A DNA stretch of 64,000 nucleotides. Origin: Paramacrobiotus metropolitanus (lineage: Eukaryota; Tardigrada; Eutardigrada; Parachela; Macrobiotidae). Every line of letters starts with the position of its first letter. Within the stretch, counting starts at the first letter, position 1. The notes under the pieces were generated by a model. The model saw only the letters and a list, made by a program, of their open reading frames with translations. It did no database searches and was not told where the DNA came from. Location: contig NW_026570475.1 in NCBI RefSeq assembly GCF_019649055.1, positions 26,493 to 90,492 on the forward strand, written 5' to 3'. The position numbers and the translations under genes are program-made. Positions 25,229 to 37,097 of the stretch are shown here, one piece after another.

Positions 25229-26075
25229 GTTGAAACCATTATAGCAGCGTTAATAAACAAGTTGACCGACGTGACACAGCTTTTTATCGGTTGGAATTGA
25301 AAATGGTAGCAGCAAGACGGCTTTGGAATATTCAAATACTCGAGGTGTACCGGTTTGACAACTTCTACGAGAGCTTACATCAATATCGTCGGCCGGAATA
25401 TGCCGAAGTCGAACACCGGACCGGACTAGTTGCATTCCGTGACAGACGTTTAACCAGGTGGTTGATTCAGTCAATCGTTGAAGAGATTTTGCTATCAGAA
25501 CACTGGTGGAATATGACAAACTCCTACTTCGATCACCAGAACATATCTTATGGTGGATATGAGCTATTCAAGGTTCGCAGTATGAGGAAACACTACATAC
25601 ATAACGTTGAACCAGCAGAAAAAAAGTGTGTAATTCGAACGCGGTTAAGAGTTCTCGGACTTAATAATTCAGGCAGCAAGAGATAATCGGGTTGTGGGAA
25701 ACTTCTCCTTCATCCAGAATGATGCAGTAAGCGATACTCAAGAACTCACCATGATCAAACACAAAGAATAAGAAGACGCTCGGACCTAACTGTATAAATT
25801 CGGTAACTTCAACAAAAACGTCGGTAATTAATGGATTTAAGGAGAGATACGACTACTGTATCCCTGAGGCCAGTTATAAAGTATCTCACGTAATATGCTT
25901 TATTTATTAGTCGGAAAGCAGATAATCGTAGAAACCTCTGCGATCGCCTTATATAACTCGTTTGACAACAACGTGAAATTTCGGTAAACACAAAGTCTGC
26001 GAAAACGGGTTATAGTTCCGTGTGCCGGTTATAATGCCAACCGGCATAAACATGCGGTTTCGGCATCGTCCATGT
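25229..26075. other. No recognisable gene
   Basis: A minus-strand frame to 25519 may be a continuation of the integrase relic; otherwise I see nothing. Confidence 0.4.
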
Positions 26076-26311
26076 CCACTGGATTACGATAGCCAACGTG
26101 TTCGGACGGTCATGACAGCTTGGGAAGCACCATCCCATATTGCCTGTTTTACTCTCCAACGGCGATGATGTGGTTGCTGGCTCCTGATCATAACCGTACA
26201 GCAATCTTTGATCGCTCCATCCTGATCGTCATCCGCTATTCACTGCATGTGGCGCGCATTGTCAAAGGTCATGTTGCCGTTTTCACTCCAACGACGGTGA
26301 TGCGGTGGCTG
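26076..26311 (-). repeat. Dispersed repeat, copy B
   Basis: Inverted relative of 17446-17685, with many point differences but aligned over about 235 bases by eye. See copy A. Confidence 0.8.
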
Positions 26312-29300
26312 AATAAGTAATAATGTTTAATGGTTTAACGTCCGCACACATTCAGGGCAAGGCCCAATTCGAGGCAGCAGACCAGACATTAACAACCAAT
26401 GTACAATATATACAGCAGAATTCAACAAAAAAGCCTGGCTGTGATGCGTTTCATCCTGACGTGAAGCGGCATCCTACACTGAAATACATGCATTCACAAG
26501 GCACTTTCTCAACACATCTTACATCTCAAACTCTCAGAGGCATACGCAAATTACAGAATATACGGTTATTGCTTTAGCGCATAAAGTCTGGCACACAGAC
26601 ACAGTTCCATCATTAGTACATTTTGAGAGAAATCTCACACCTGGGTATCTGTTACAAAACGACTGGCAGAAGAGAATAAGCACTAGGCCGCGGTGTTATC
26701 TACCCTTGGGTATATCACGCGAGCCAGGGCACGCCGTTTGCGGTGCACTGGGAAGACGGAAACACAATCTCCGTGAACCCTGCGGTGTAAGGGGAAAGGA
26801 GTGGACGGCTTTTCACCTGCGGGCGCCAACAAATTGGACATTTTTGGACGGAAGGAGTAAAAAGATGTCGTGACCATAAACTGCCTTTATCCTATCTGCG
26901 GTAGCCAAAAATGTACAATTTTGACCCTTTTAATTTCGAAGAAGAAGATATGCCGGTATAAAGCGTGCGTCAGGAGCCGGGGGTTTGGATAATTTCCAAC
27001 CCCGGCTACATTCATCAGGGTTTCAACGCCAAGGATTGTAAACATCGCCATGAACCTAGCGCCTCTCGGATCTTTGGACACACTTTCCCGGCATAAAATA
27101 TCCGTGCGAAGTGACAAAGCGCTGGTCCTAACCAAGGGTCGTGTCAAGCTTTTTACCAGCATCAACAAAGACTGGATATAAGGTCAAGGTGAGTTGTTAC
27201 CACCTTCAGGACATTTCCATTTCCGTTGCTCTGCCCGTGTACACGATTGTTAAAGGAAGGCTTTATCAACCCGGACTACGACATCAAAAGGCTGAAAATG
27301 GTTCTCGTGTCTACAGATTTTCCGAGCAAACATTGGTCGTGTCTTGCAGTAACGTTCTGTATTGGTGGAACGGTTCTGCAGGATAATAGCTTGGTGGGAC
27401 AGGCAGATGCGAAGAACACTGTCCTATACTTCGCTTATATGTGAAATTGTTCTTCCTTCTCTGGGTATTGATCTAGCTCCCTCATTCGTGAATGACAGCA
27501 TGAGAACTGCGCTCATAAAACCTGTTATTACCTCAACAGATTGTAGTGAACGGCGTACCTGAAGACAGTGCCAAAATATTTCCGCTCTTCGTACAGTTGT
27601 AAACGGGGAAAACAGTTTTATTGTCAAAGAATACCGAAATAGACGCAGCCGGTTTTCTCGAACATATGCGCCGCTTCTTCGGGCGGGGAACGTCCCCGAA
27701 AGGCGGAAGCCGTCCACTTGCACATGCATACACGAGACGAAGCTCAACTCACAAACTCATTTTTAAATCTTTTCTTACAGATATTACGTCCACTCCGTTG
27801 AGCAGTCCGTCCGTCTTTATGGTAACGTTTTCAATAAAAGCAGGTTTATGTCTACACGAAGGCTCAAAAACTCAAAAACTCGATAGCACCTTTGAGCTTG
27901 GTAAAATTTCGTACGAAAACACGAGTTAATCGCGAATCTTGATAAATTTGCGTTATTTTACTGCCAGGAAAATGCGATCCAGAACTTTCGAAATAATCAA
28001 GTTTGAGCTTTGAACGTTGATCATCAAGCACAGGCTATAATGGCTCGAAGCCAAAGTGACCAGTCGACCCAGCAGGTCATACTGGAACGTGGAACAACCG
28101 AGATTTCTGCGTCCATTGCTGACAATTACCCAAATCTTAATCTGTTTCACAGGAAAAAAATTGCGGCTGAGTTGTAGCCAAATGTAGCCAATAGGTTTTG
28201 AATCCATAATTATCGTTGACCTTTATAAAACCGTCAAAGTAATATGGGATTACAGACAACCGCGGCTCTTTTTACTAATAAGTACGTCAGAAGCTTTACT
28301 TAAACATTTTACCATATATAATAATATATTCATAAATGACCTCCCGCATCCGGGAGCCGTCCCCTTCCGGTTCCGCATCATATTTCAACCCGTTTCATCT
28401 TTTTTCATGGTCTGGCCGGCGCATAACATATTTTTGTGCATACTCTAGCGTGCAGCTGGTGGAACAATTCGCGTGTAACTTCGAAATATGGTATCATGTC
28501 CACCAAAAAAGAAGATGTAACGGTCTCCGTCTTTACTTGTTGCTAGGAGAAGATGAGATTGCGGTGAGCATACGGCCTAATTCAGACAATGGAGATGACT
28601 GGCCAGTGGCTATTTTAAGATCGGCTAAACCAGGAGGCAGGGCGTAGAGAGAACGATAGGAAGGAGAGAGAATGGGGCCGAAGTTGCTGGCCTAATAAAA
28701 TCAAGAGGTTATCTATCGCGCCAAATGTTCAGGCGAATTATGGCGAAGTTGGTCGATCACCCTGTGCGAAATTTTATGCTGGACAGAAGCCAACAATAGC
28801 CTTTTTTCTATCAGTTAAAAGTATAAACAAAAGCATAATGCACCTTACTGATAGTCAAAAAAACGTAACTAAAAGGCAAACATAAGTTTTATAACGAAAA
28901 CAATTACATTACAAACCAAAGGGAACAACGATAATTATCTATGATGTTTGCTTAGTATTATCGAACGAAAAAACTGAATTTCTTTACTATCTGAGCCATA
29001 CTGTACGTGTCAGCAGGGGGGATTTAATTTTGCCCATTGGTTAATAAAAGTGGATGGATAGCAATTCCGTAGCTCTTGCGATTATGAAAACATAACATTC
29101 AGACACTAATAATACAATGTAAAAACAATTCTTAATATCGTAACGTAGGGTGCGCGCAGAAGTCGTTTACGGTTTCACATATAAGAAAAAGCCAGTTGTT
29201 CACCTAATAATAACCTAATATGTCTTGTCAGATGTCAGCAAGAGCAAGGAAAATCTCGGTAGCAGGTAACCCATTAACCTGCTGTGTTTTGCATACACAG

Positions 29301-30397
29301 CATGGGAATTTAAACCTGGCCGAACACAACACACGCTCATTACCATCGTGGCTTTCTCTGGATCGTGCATCGTGGCATCGTAATGGTAGACCATTTTTAA
29401 AGAGAAGACCCGAAAACGCAATTCATAAGCGCGCTGGCAGGATTTTGGTTTTGCTTAGTTACTTTGACCACCATATGGTGATTGTACAATAATTAACTCA
29501 TTTCCATTCTACCGTGTTTCCGCGAAAAATTATTATGCATAAGTATGAACTATGTTCATTGTAACAATTAATTGATCATGCACATGTCCATCGTAATCAG
29601 TTATTCAAACCTTGAACAGTAATTCTATTCATCGGCTTACTTTCGCATTTTTATTATAGTTTTTCGTTTAATGTGCACAACATAAATTTCCTTTTATCTT
29701 TCCTAAGTAACCTAGTGGCTTTAAAAATTGCGCAGTGGTGCGCTGGGCGTTTTCGTCAAATTTTAGCCACTGATCTTACGGTTGAAAGTTTGACATTTCC
29801 TAAATAAATGTGATCTAATCCAATAGAGCATGCGCTCTGTACGCCCTTTCTCGCACTTCCGGCATAGTGGCCGCTGGAGCTGTTCTGTAATGACTGCCAT
29901 AGTCTGGAGTCGTTCAACCAGGTTGCAGTATTGCGCAAATGCAATATCGTGAATATGGACGTCACAGGGGACACCAAATCTTTATGTGGACCGCAACCAC
30001 ATAGTGGACAATACGGAATCGACACAGACGGCTTCCTTCTTTTACCCTACACACCATGTTTGTGGCGTTCGAGTATTGTAAATCTGGCAGCAAGCGCCTA
30101 CAGTGCACGGGATAATAGATGGACAAAACTCGAACCTACTATCCATGCTGAGCATAAATGAATTTCGATGCATTTCGATCGGCATTTTGACAATTCGGTA
30201 CCATACCTTTGTTCCGCGCTGGAGAAAGAACACTCGTACACCTTTACCTTTTTGGCGCAACTGTACCAACGGCAAGTTTGGATTATAAAATTCGTCATGC
30301 AGTCCATGACAGATTATAGTAAACCCGGGGAACGGCCATCAGAATATTATGACTCCATTTCAATGATTTCATGAGTTGCACACATTGCATCATCTCA
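26312..30397. other. No recognisable gene
   Basis: Four kilobases of short frames without domain resemblance. A minus-strand frame at 29.76-30.03 kb has a T-W-L-N word shared with the 25.2-25.5 kb integrase-side frame, too short to support a call. Confidence 0.45.
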
Positions 30398-30405
30398 CTA
30401 TCGAT

Positions 30406-31248
30406 CAGGGGCGGATTATGGTATTTTTTGAGACCGGCAACGGCAATTACTTTTTACCTATTCATCCGATTTTTTTTCTGATCACAGATTCGGACTCCCC
30501 TCGTTTTTATCTAAATTTCGGTGTAAAGATTTGTCAAAAATGTTTCCAAATAATTTGCCTGGGGGATAATTTACGCTGATGCATTATAGAACTGCAGTAG
30601 ACTAGTAAATTTCCACCCCGTAAAGCTGTATATTCCACCTGTACGCGCCCAATTTTATTGTTTTGTTAAAGCTCATTATCTAAGCCGAATAACGCAAAAA
30701 AAATTATGGAAGGGGCAAATTTAAGGTATAAATTAAAGTGGGTTCTCGAGTTCGAGGTCGCGGAGACTTGGAGGTCGCCAACTGTTTTTACTTTGTCCCA
30801 AATGAAGTTCACGCAACGAAACTGGCAAGTTCTTTGGGATCTATGCACTGCTTCGAAATTTATCGAAAAAGCATTTTAAACTCTTAAGATCCTTGGGGAG
30901 CCAGCGACCTCGAACTCGAGGACCCATTTTGGTTTATATCACCAATTATCACCTTTCATAAATCTTTTTGCTTATGAGGGCTTAGATGAGGGAGTCATAA
31001 CAAAAGAAGCAAAATTGGGGGCATGCAGATCAATATACAGCTGTATAGGGTGGAAATTTACTGGTTTATTAGCGTTCTGTAAGGCATAAACTTAAATGTT
31101 CCCCCGGGCAAAATGTCTGGAGCACTTCTCGGCAAATCCTTACACCAAATCGAGCAAATTCCGAATCTGTATTCAGAAAAAAAATCCGATGAATAGTTAA
31201 AAAGAAATTGCCGTTGCCGAACTCAAAAAATACCATAATCCGCCCCTG
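30406..31248. mobile_element. Foldback MITE of hAT type, 843 bp
   Basis: The element begins CAGGGGCGGATTATGG and ends with the exact complement. The two arms can be aligned by eye over at least 230 bp. Deeper inside, a second matching pair (gttctcgagttcgaggtcg against cgacctcgaactcgagg) shows that the arms extend to nearly 400 bp, so the whole unit is one large imperfect hairpin centred near 30.83 kb. The flanking octamers ctatcgat (30398-30405) and ctgtcgat (31249-31256) differ at one base, as expected for an aged 8-bp hAT target duplication. There is no transposase, so it would depend on one supplied elsewhere. Confidence 0.9.
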
Positions 31249-31256
31249 CTGTCGAT

Positions 31257-33152
31257 GTTGTGCAATAAGTTCGTTGCAAATAATGCTTCCTTTTGCTACC
31301 CACCGAACCAGGCGATCACCTACTCATTGCCAAAAACCGAAAAATCAGCTTCTAAGTTCGAAAAAGGGAGCGTGGGCAGAGTTTACTTAGCCAGCCCGTC
31401 TTAGTCGCCGTTGTCGCGCCCCGACGTATAGGCTCGGTTTTTCCCATGAAATGGCGCTCGCCGATCTTGCGAACCACCTGCAAGCTGTGTTAACTGGACG
31501 ACCCACTAGTCGATCACCCGGTGCGGGCGGAAGAAGTACTGGACCCACCCTCCATCGGTCTTCCTGACGGGCCGCAAGCGATATTCATGAGGCCATTCAT
31601 TACCGGTAAAGTTGGGAGAGTGGGAGTGGACGAACTGCACCAGCAGCCTGGACGGACGGGATTGGTTGTGTCCGGCAATGGCATTACAGTGTAGTACGGC
31701 TCTTCCATTGGTCCTCTGACAATGCGGCCGTTATGCTGCCACATCAAGTAACTCAGCACATGAGACGTCTACCGAGAAACATGTCTGGGCGCATTATTCA
31801 CGAAATCGTTTGAAATTATCAAAGCAGTTTCTCTAAGTTGTGATGTTGCAAAGGCTTACGAAGTTTGGCACTTCCTTGATTCCCGGGAAGGTTTACTTGT
31901 CGAATATATTCAGGAATCAGCATTATTTAAATCTGCAAACCGAGGCCAACGGATGACCATCTAACGTCCAAACAGATCAGGAAAAATAGCAGTATATTGT
32001 TCCCATAACCGAGAAAATCACGGCCGACGCTTGAAAAGTGGCCAAGAATAAGGTGCTTCGCACTCGCAACAGTAGTCTTAATTAAATTCTTACGTTTTAC
32101 AAAATCTAGACAGGACAATGTTATTTAGCGTTGCCTTTTATTTTCTGGAGTCGGCTCAAAATGCGAGATGAGAGACCTTCGACACAATTCATTTTCGAGA
32201 CAAAGGATATTTATGAACTTTTATTAGACTATTCACTCGAGCCCCAAATTGTTGAATGCTTCAGTGATCACTTATAATTACGATCTGATATATATATTAC
32301 ATGAACTAGCCAAATGCAGTAACTGAGATGAAAAAGGTCACTACTCTCCAGGAAAACTAAGGAAACACAATGTTAAGCAATGTCAGACCCGGCTTATGCG
32401 TTAATACCAAAGAGCCGTTGGTTCAGCCGCTGTGCAACCCGCTGACCAATAAAAGCGTTCCCCGGCGACACCCAATATTGAAAAAGCCGATTGTGTTTGC
32501 TTTGGTACTTCTTTACGTCTTCCATAATCCTGTTGCTATTCGGTTTTCGCCGCTTTGTCGAACGTACTAAAGAGCAGATAAACATGTGAAGGAGTGTCGT
32601 GCAACCTGTCTCTAAATGAGTGCTGTCCCCAAATGAGTGCTGACAGTTGGTGCACACCACCAACTGCTTCGGCAATCCAATGGTGAAACAGAGCAACGTG
32701 TGGCAGTTTTCCGGGCACCAACCCCGGAGTGGGGCTATATGCGAACCACTGACCGATCAGTTATCAGTTGTTTTTTCGAGGCAGTTAAAATGGAAGCCAT
32801 GAACGACCAAGTTAATGCCACGGTTGGTGGCAAAAACGTTAGTCGAAGGTGGCAAAAACTAGGGAAAAACGGTTGGTGCCAAAAAATATGCAAAAACGTT
32901 AGTCAAAATTATTCAGTCCATCATTCAGGCTTTGTGTGGGACCCAATTTAGCGCCAGGCCTCGCCCTGCAAATCCATCCGGTGTCATGCTGTACAAGGTC
33001 AAGATGTAAAACTGAAACTGAGATCTGCTATACGACAACTGAAAATGGAACAATAATTCCGATGTTCTGTTACGACAGAAATTTTGTACTACAACTTTAC
33101 AAGCGATGACAATGCTGGCAGGTGGAATTAACCAGAGGGAAGAGGTTCTTCA
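31257..33152. other. No recognisable gene
   Basis: Short frames only. The last 100 bases are the sequence downstream of the H2A.X exon on the minus strand. I saw neither a canonical histone stem-loop nor an AATAAA in the first bases after its stop. Confidence 0.45.
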
Positions 33153-33332
33153 TTAGACTTCCTGGGAGGCTTCGGCAGCCGGAGCAGCGGCCTTCTTGCC
33201 TCCAGACTTCGGTTTGGGCTCCACATGGGTCTCCTGGGGACCACCCGCGGTCTTCTTGGGCAGCAGTGTCGGTGCGATGTTGGGCAGCACACCACCCTGG
33301 GCGATCGTCACACCAGACAGCAGCTTATTCAA
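33153..33332 (-). pseudogene. Histone H2A.X terminal exon (isolated)
   Basis: Sixty codons including the stop. They encode the end of the histone fold and the C-terminal tail of H2[20 protein letters not shown] and then L-L-P-K-K-T, followed by a Lys/Ala/Pro-rich tail ending S-Q-E-V. SQ-[E/D]-hydrophobic is the H2A.X signature, whose serine is phosphorylated at DNA breaks. The segment is preceded on its strand by a good acceptor (tttgtag), so it looks like a 3' exon; most canonical H2A genes lack introns, but variants can have them. No 5' part of H2A is visible upstream, where the broken capsid gene of the Polinton-like element begins 41 bases away. It is either the 3' end of a host gene interrupted by the element or a captured fragment. 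Confidence 0.85.
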
Positions 33333-33373
33333 CTACAAATTCAACTAGTTAATTTACGATATTTACAACCACA

Positions 33374-34590
33374 TCACACACACTTTAAAGTGTTACAAAG
33401 ATTAAACACGTAAAATAACACGTAAATTAAAACAGTATGTCCTTTAGCATACTCGCTACGGTCCACCCACAAAGTACCGTTGGGACATCCTTTCATATTA
33501 AGTGCATCCATTAGACCGTCATAGCATTCCAAATATTGTCCACTTGTGAAGTTGGTTCGGTATGGTTCGGCTGGAAACGATTGACCATCAAGAGTGACAC
33601 TGAGTTGTGAAACATCGCAATGCTCAAATAGAAAGGGGTTTAGCTTTGCACCTCCGGTAATTCGATCTGATCTCACAAAGGTCAGAAATACCGCTTTTGG
33701 TAACTGACCGAGATGAAAGTTATTGATTTCAGTATGTTGTGTTCCCTGAGCAATGTCAGCAGTACGAATTACAGTGCGTTCAATATGATATTTCGCCATA
33801 TTTGTTAACAATGTTTTGGAAACAGCGTTCATGTAATCCGGTGTACCAATGAACCTGCGCACGGAAAGCCGGGGATTACGCATAAAGATCTGATAATCTG
33901 AAACTGCGTTATCCCATTGTCGCAAATAAAATTCGGGTTTGTTAAAATAAAATTTTATTTGTACTGGAACTCCAGTTAGCAGTGGCTTTGACTGCAGGCA
34001 AAGGTCAGTGAAAATTTTACCAGAGACTGGAACAAATGCACTCGCTTCAAAAAGGCTTTGCCGTTTTACTTCACCAGCGTTAGTAGGCGATGTTTCATGA
34101 TTTCCAGCCGTATCCAAATAAAATCCACCTGCTGTTAATTGAGACTGCATCGCTGCTTTACTGTAATTTAAAACAGCTTCGAACATTGCTCGGTAGGGAT
34201 AAAACTGACTGCAATCGGATACTACCCGATTGCATACAGACACATGAACTGATTGAAAAATGCTTTGCACTATAAAATTAACCGGCGCGACTTTCTCATC
34301 TATAGTAGTTGAAACCTAAGCCATAGGCTGGTCGTTGGTCGCAGGACGTTTCTTTTTAATTGCAAGTTCACATTCAAAATATAAATCGGCAAGTAAAAGC
34401 ATGCCATTAGTAGATTCAGGAATCTGAAAATTTAACTCCCCGTGAATCGGGGCGTCTTCAGAAGGCGTTGATGTGGGGCCAAGCTCTGGGTCTCAGTCCG
34501 CCACCGATCGACAAAAGAAGCTGGCACGGAAAACAGATGCATATCGCTACTCATAGCGGGCTCAGAGCCCTCGATCAGAAGTGCAGCCAT
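33374..34590 (-). pseudogene. Polinton hexon-like major capsid protein, damaged
   Basis: Belongs to the family often annotated as F54H12.2-like, the double-jelly-roll major capsid protein of Polintons and adintoviruses, which forms the trimers of the icosahedral shell. The ATG at 34590 lies 3 bases after the previous gene's stop. The frame contains H-L-F-S-V-P, E-L-N-F-Q-I-P, K-V-A-P-V-N-F-I-V-Q-S-I-F, F-Y-P-Y-R-A-M-F-E-A-V-L-N-Y and N-N-F-H-L-G-Q-L-P-K-A-V-F. Breaks: a frameshift near 34490 (one extra base fits), an in-frame TAG at 34316-34318, and loss of the normal C-terminus, where the frame runs into unrelated sequence after Y-A-K-G-H-T and stops at 33374. Most of the middle of the protein is still open. 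Confidence 0.85.
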
Positions 34591-34593
34591 TAT

Positions 34594-35034
34594 TTAAAAA
34601 ATGTCGGGAAAATCGCTTGGTGGACGGCGTCGAATAACTCTAAGTTTACGTTTTTTTCTAGATGCTTTAATAGATTTCGTGCGCTTCCGCTTTCCACTTC
34701 CTTGTTGTGGTGTTTGTGGAGTTGGTGTCGGGTCTAGCGTTTTACTAATTTTTTCAGCTATCTGAGACGCAGCGTTCGAAACTACGCTTTGGGCAACCTC
34801 TTTTAAATGTGGCTTCGCAGATTCAAACGCTGCCCTTGCATGAGGTGCAGCGCTCCTAACAAGAGGCGCAGCAAAGCGCGCCACTTTAGAGAAAAGCGTT
34901 CGAAAAAAATCTGCAATGCCTGAACCGCTTTGAAGACCCGACGTCTTATATCTGCCAAGATGTCCATAACCGACTTGGTTCTCTTTAAGTAGGTCCTCAA
35001 ATAGAAGGTGATCAGGTTTAAAAGGCACAAGCAT
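34594..35034 (-). CDS. Basic, alanine-rich virion core-like protein
   Basis: 146 aa, starting at an ATG 2 bases after the penton stop. Residues about 38-95 form an amphipathic Ala-rich segment after a glycine stretch (G-S-G-I-A-D-F-F). The C-terminus is strongly basic (K-R-K-R-T-K, R-K-K-R-K-L, I-R-R-R). This layout matches the small core or membrane-active proteins (adenovirus pX/pVI-like) found between penton and hexon genes in Polinton/adintovirus elements. It would act inside the particle, binding DNA or breaching membranes; that role is inferred from position and composition, not from a catalytic motif. The frame is intact. Confidence 0.65.
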   Translation of the reverse strand: MLVPFKPDHLLFEDLLKENQVGYGHLGRYKTSGLQSGSGIADFFRTLFSKVARFAAPLVRSAAPHARAAFESAKPHLKEVAQSVVSNAASQIAEKISKTLDPTPTPQTPQQGSGKRKRTKSIKASRKKRKLRVIRRRPPSDFPDIF

Positions 35035-35036
35035 TT

Positions 35037-36008
35037 TCAGTAAGGCTTAGCTGGTCGGAAATGGAGTTTTACAAGAGATTTGCCAAACCGAAATTTGCAA
35101 GTGTCAACCTCAGTACTCAGTGCTACTTTTATAGATTCCATATAGTTTCTAACAACGGGAACGTAGTGTGGTTCATCAAATCGTTCAGTAACTAATTCAA
35201 ACGGTTGTCCTCTAATAGGCACACAGCGGAGAAGTTTAGCGCTTGCATCACCGACAAGCGAATAGTCTGCAATATCCGAATAAACAAAAAGAAGTTGGTT
35301 GCCTATATTGATACTGAGAGCTCGGTCGGCATCAAAAGATGTATTTCTATCGACAGCGATTGATGTGCTCTTCATGGACTTGACGGTGCTCAAACCTTTT
35401 ACAACGTTATACTCAGTGTAATCACCCCGTTTTGCGCTATCAACACGCGAGCGATAGTATTCCACATTGTTTGGAGCTTGGCTAGAATCTAGTGGAGAAA
35501 TACTGGAATCTTTAAAACCTAATAGATTTTGGAGAAACTTGGAATCTTCTTCAAATCGGACGCTAACTCGAAGACTAAAGAGTTTGATTCTGACGTTCAT
35601 GCTTGCAGACGAGTACGAAAATGAATAAGCTTTCAATGTTGTTCTGGTTTCTTGTTCACCAGGTGCACCACGCAAGGCAGCCAGTTTTGGAGATTGAGAA
35701 TTAAGTGTCTGGAGTAATTTAACAGGTGTGTAGAACCCGGCAGGCAGAACAACGGCTGCATATGAATATTCACAAGTGTTTGTGTCATCAAGCAGTTTAA
35801 TGATCTGGCGTACCACCATTTTTTGGTCTGTAGGAATATTGTACATCGTATTCGGGTAATGCAATTCCACAAGGCCGACTTCCCAACGACCATTCAAAGT
35901 AACAGGTGTCTTAAGTTTGGTTGTCCATTCAGCAGCGGTATTCACATAAGTTTCCATTGACGCATCACTGGGTAAAGTTACATAAAAGGGTGTGTAACCG
36001 TTATTCAT
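35037..36008 (-). CDS. Polinton penton-like minor capsid protein
   Basis: 323 aa with no breaks. The N-terminus reads F-Y-V-T-L-P-S-D-A-S, then W-E-V-G-L-V-E-L-H-Y-P-N. The C-terminus has L-L-F-V-Y-S-D-I-A-D, V-G-D-A-S-A-K-L-L-R, P-H-Y-V-P-V and a final L-H-F-R block. These are the hallmark segments of the Polinton/adintovirus single-jelly-roll penton protein, which occupies capsid vertices. The start codon overlaps the end of the integrase reading frame by 8 bases, and the next gene starts 2 bases after the stop, so the capsid genes are packed as in a compact viral genome. Confidence 0.88.
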   Translation of the reverse strand: MNNGYTPFYVTLPSDASMETYVNTAAEWTTKLKTPVTLNGRWEVGLVELHYPNTMYNIPTDQKMVVRQIIKLLDDTNTCEYSYAAVVLPAGFYTPVKLLQTLNSQSPKLAALRGAPGEQETRTTLKAYSFSYSSASMNVRIKLFSLRVSVRFEEDSKFLQNLLGFKDSSISPLDSSQAPNNVEYYRSRVDSAKRGDYTEYNVVKGLSTVKSMKSTSIAVDRNTSFDADRALSINIGNQLLFVYSDIADYSLVGDASAKLLRCVPIRGQPFELVTERFDEPHYVPVVRNYMESIKVALSTEVDTCKFRFGKSLVKLHFRPAKPY

Positions 36009-37011
36009 TTTCGATAACTTTAGACAATTCCTGTGTATAAAACTTTCCTAAAATTTGCTCGTTATTCCGATCCACGACCTCGTAAACGGGGATTTGGTGC
36101 TTGATAACTTTTGAAATAGTAAAAATCTCTTAGCTAAAATTCGCGCTGGCCCCTTTCTCAAAAATTCCCTTGGCACGTGCAATACGGACTTTATCGCCCT
36201 CTTTAAATAAGATTGGTAGTGTACGGTCACTTCTTAAATAACGGCTATATAGGCGCTCAAAAACTTTTCGAATATCATTAGTCTTTATAGTATCTGGTGC
36301 CATGCCGTGAGCACGATGTATCGAATTATTGTAGACGTCAACGATGTCTTGCAGTTTATCATGATACTTCCGGGTGCCCCGTAGTTGCATAAGTCTTACA
36401 AGACGCGACCGCAGTGTTTTTATAAATCTTTCGGCCATCGAGCATTTGATGTCATCGTTTTGAGAAGAAAAAAGTAAAATTTCTTTGCTGGTTAATAAGC
36501 TTTTTACAGCTTTGTTGTAAAATTCTTTTCCTACGGAAAACAGAAGCAACTTGTCAGCTCAGGTCTCCAAAAAATGTCACGCACCCATACCTTTATCAAC
36601 TTGCAGTTTTATAGGATCTCCTAAAGACTGAAAGATTTTCACAAACGCAGCGGCGACATCGTTGCCGGACTTTGATTTAACAGGTTGAACTGCGGCCTTC
36701 CTGGTGAAACAGTCAATTGCAACGAGCAAGAACTTAATGCCGCGGTTTTCTTTGGAGAACAGAGTCAAGTCCATCAAGTCAGCCTGCAGCTGCTGACCAG
36801 GAGCAATAACAACTATAGGATTTCTAGGAAATTTGTATCTGCGGTCTTTATGCAGGCTGTATGCCTCAAGCGTTTGCAGATGGCGAAGGGTGCTCTTTTG
36901 GCTGGCTTTTAACGCTGTTTTCAGTCTCTGCACCCCTCCAAGGCTCCCTTGATGAGCTGGGTTGGAGTACGCTGATATTGTTTGTGCGCTTTTCATTCTT
37001 GCTATCGTCAT
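36001..37011 (-). pseudogene. Polinton integrase (rve family), one intron, one in-frame stop
   Basis: A DDE/retroviral-type integrase that would insert the element's DNA. Exon 1 contains P-A-H-Q-G-S-L-G-G-V and the first catalytic Asp in Q-L-Q-A-D-L-M-D-L. The second is in L-Q-V-D-K-G and the Glu in M-A-E-R-F-I-K-T-L-R. A 60-nt GT-AG intron (36531-36590, with a ctgac branch-like word) splits the second Asp block; removal restores the expected K-G-K-E-F-Y. A TAA at 36130-36132 interrupts the frame after G-A-S-A-N-F-S. The following in-frame 42 codons still look like the normal C-terminal SH3-like tail and end at 36001, overlapping the penton start. The start is uncertain: 37011 is an ATG in the conserved frame, with others nearby. 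Confidence 0.87.
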
Positions 37012-37097
37012 CGTCCTTAGCGTCACAACATGATGACACGCATGTCCATTTCATGTTTTCACCAAATCGTAAATTCAGCGGCACACAGCCAGCCATC

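Noticed and set aside
33122-33352. Plus-strand frame over the H2A.X exon
   Set aside because: It is the antisense shadow of the histone tail.
36866-37096. 76-codon frame overlapping the integrase N-terminus
   Set aside because: Lies in a different frame from the conserved integrase block and shows only acidic and polar sequence; treated as a shadow frame, though an upstream exon is not excluded.
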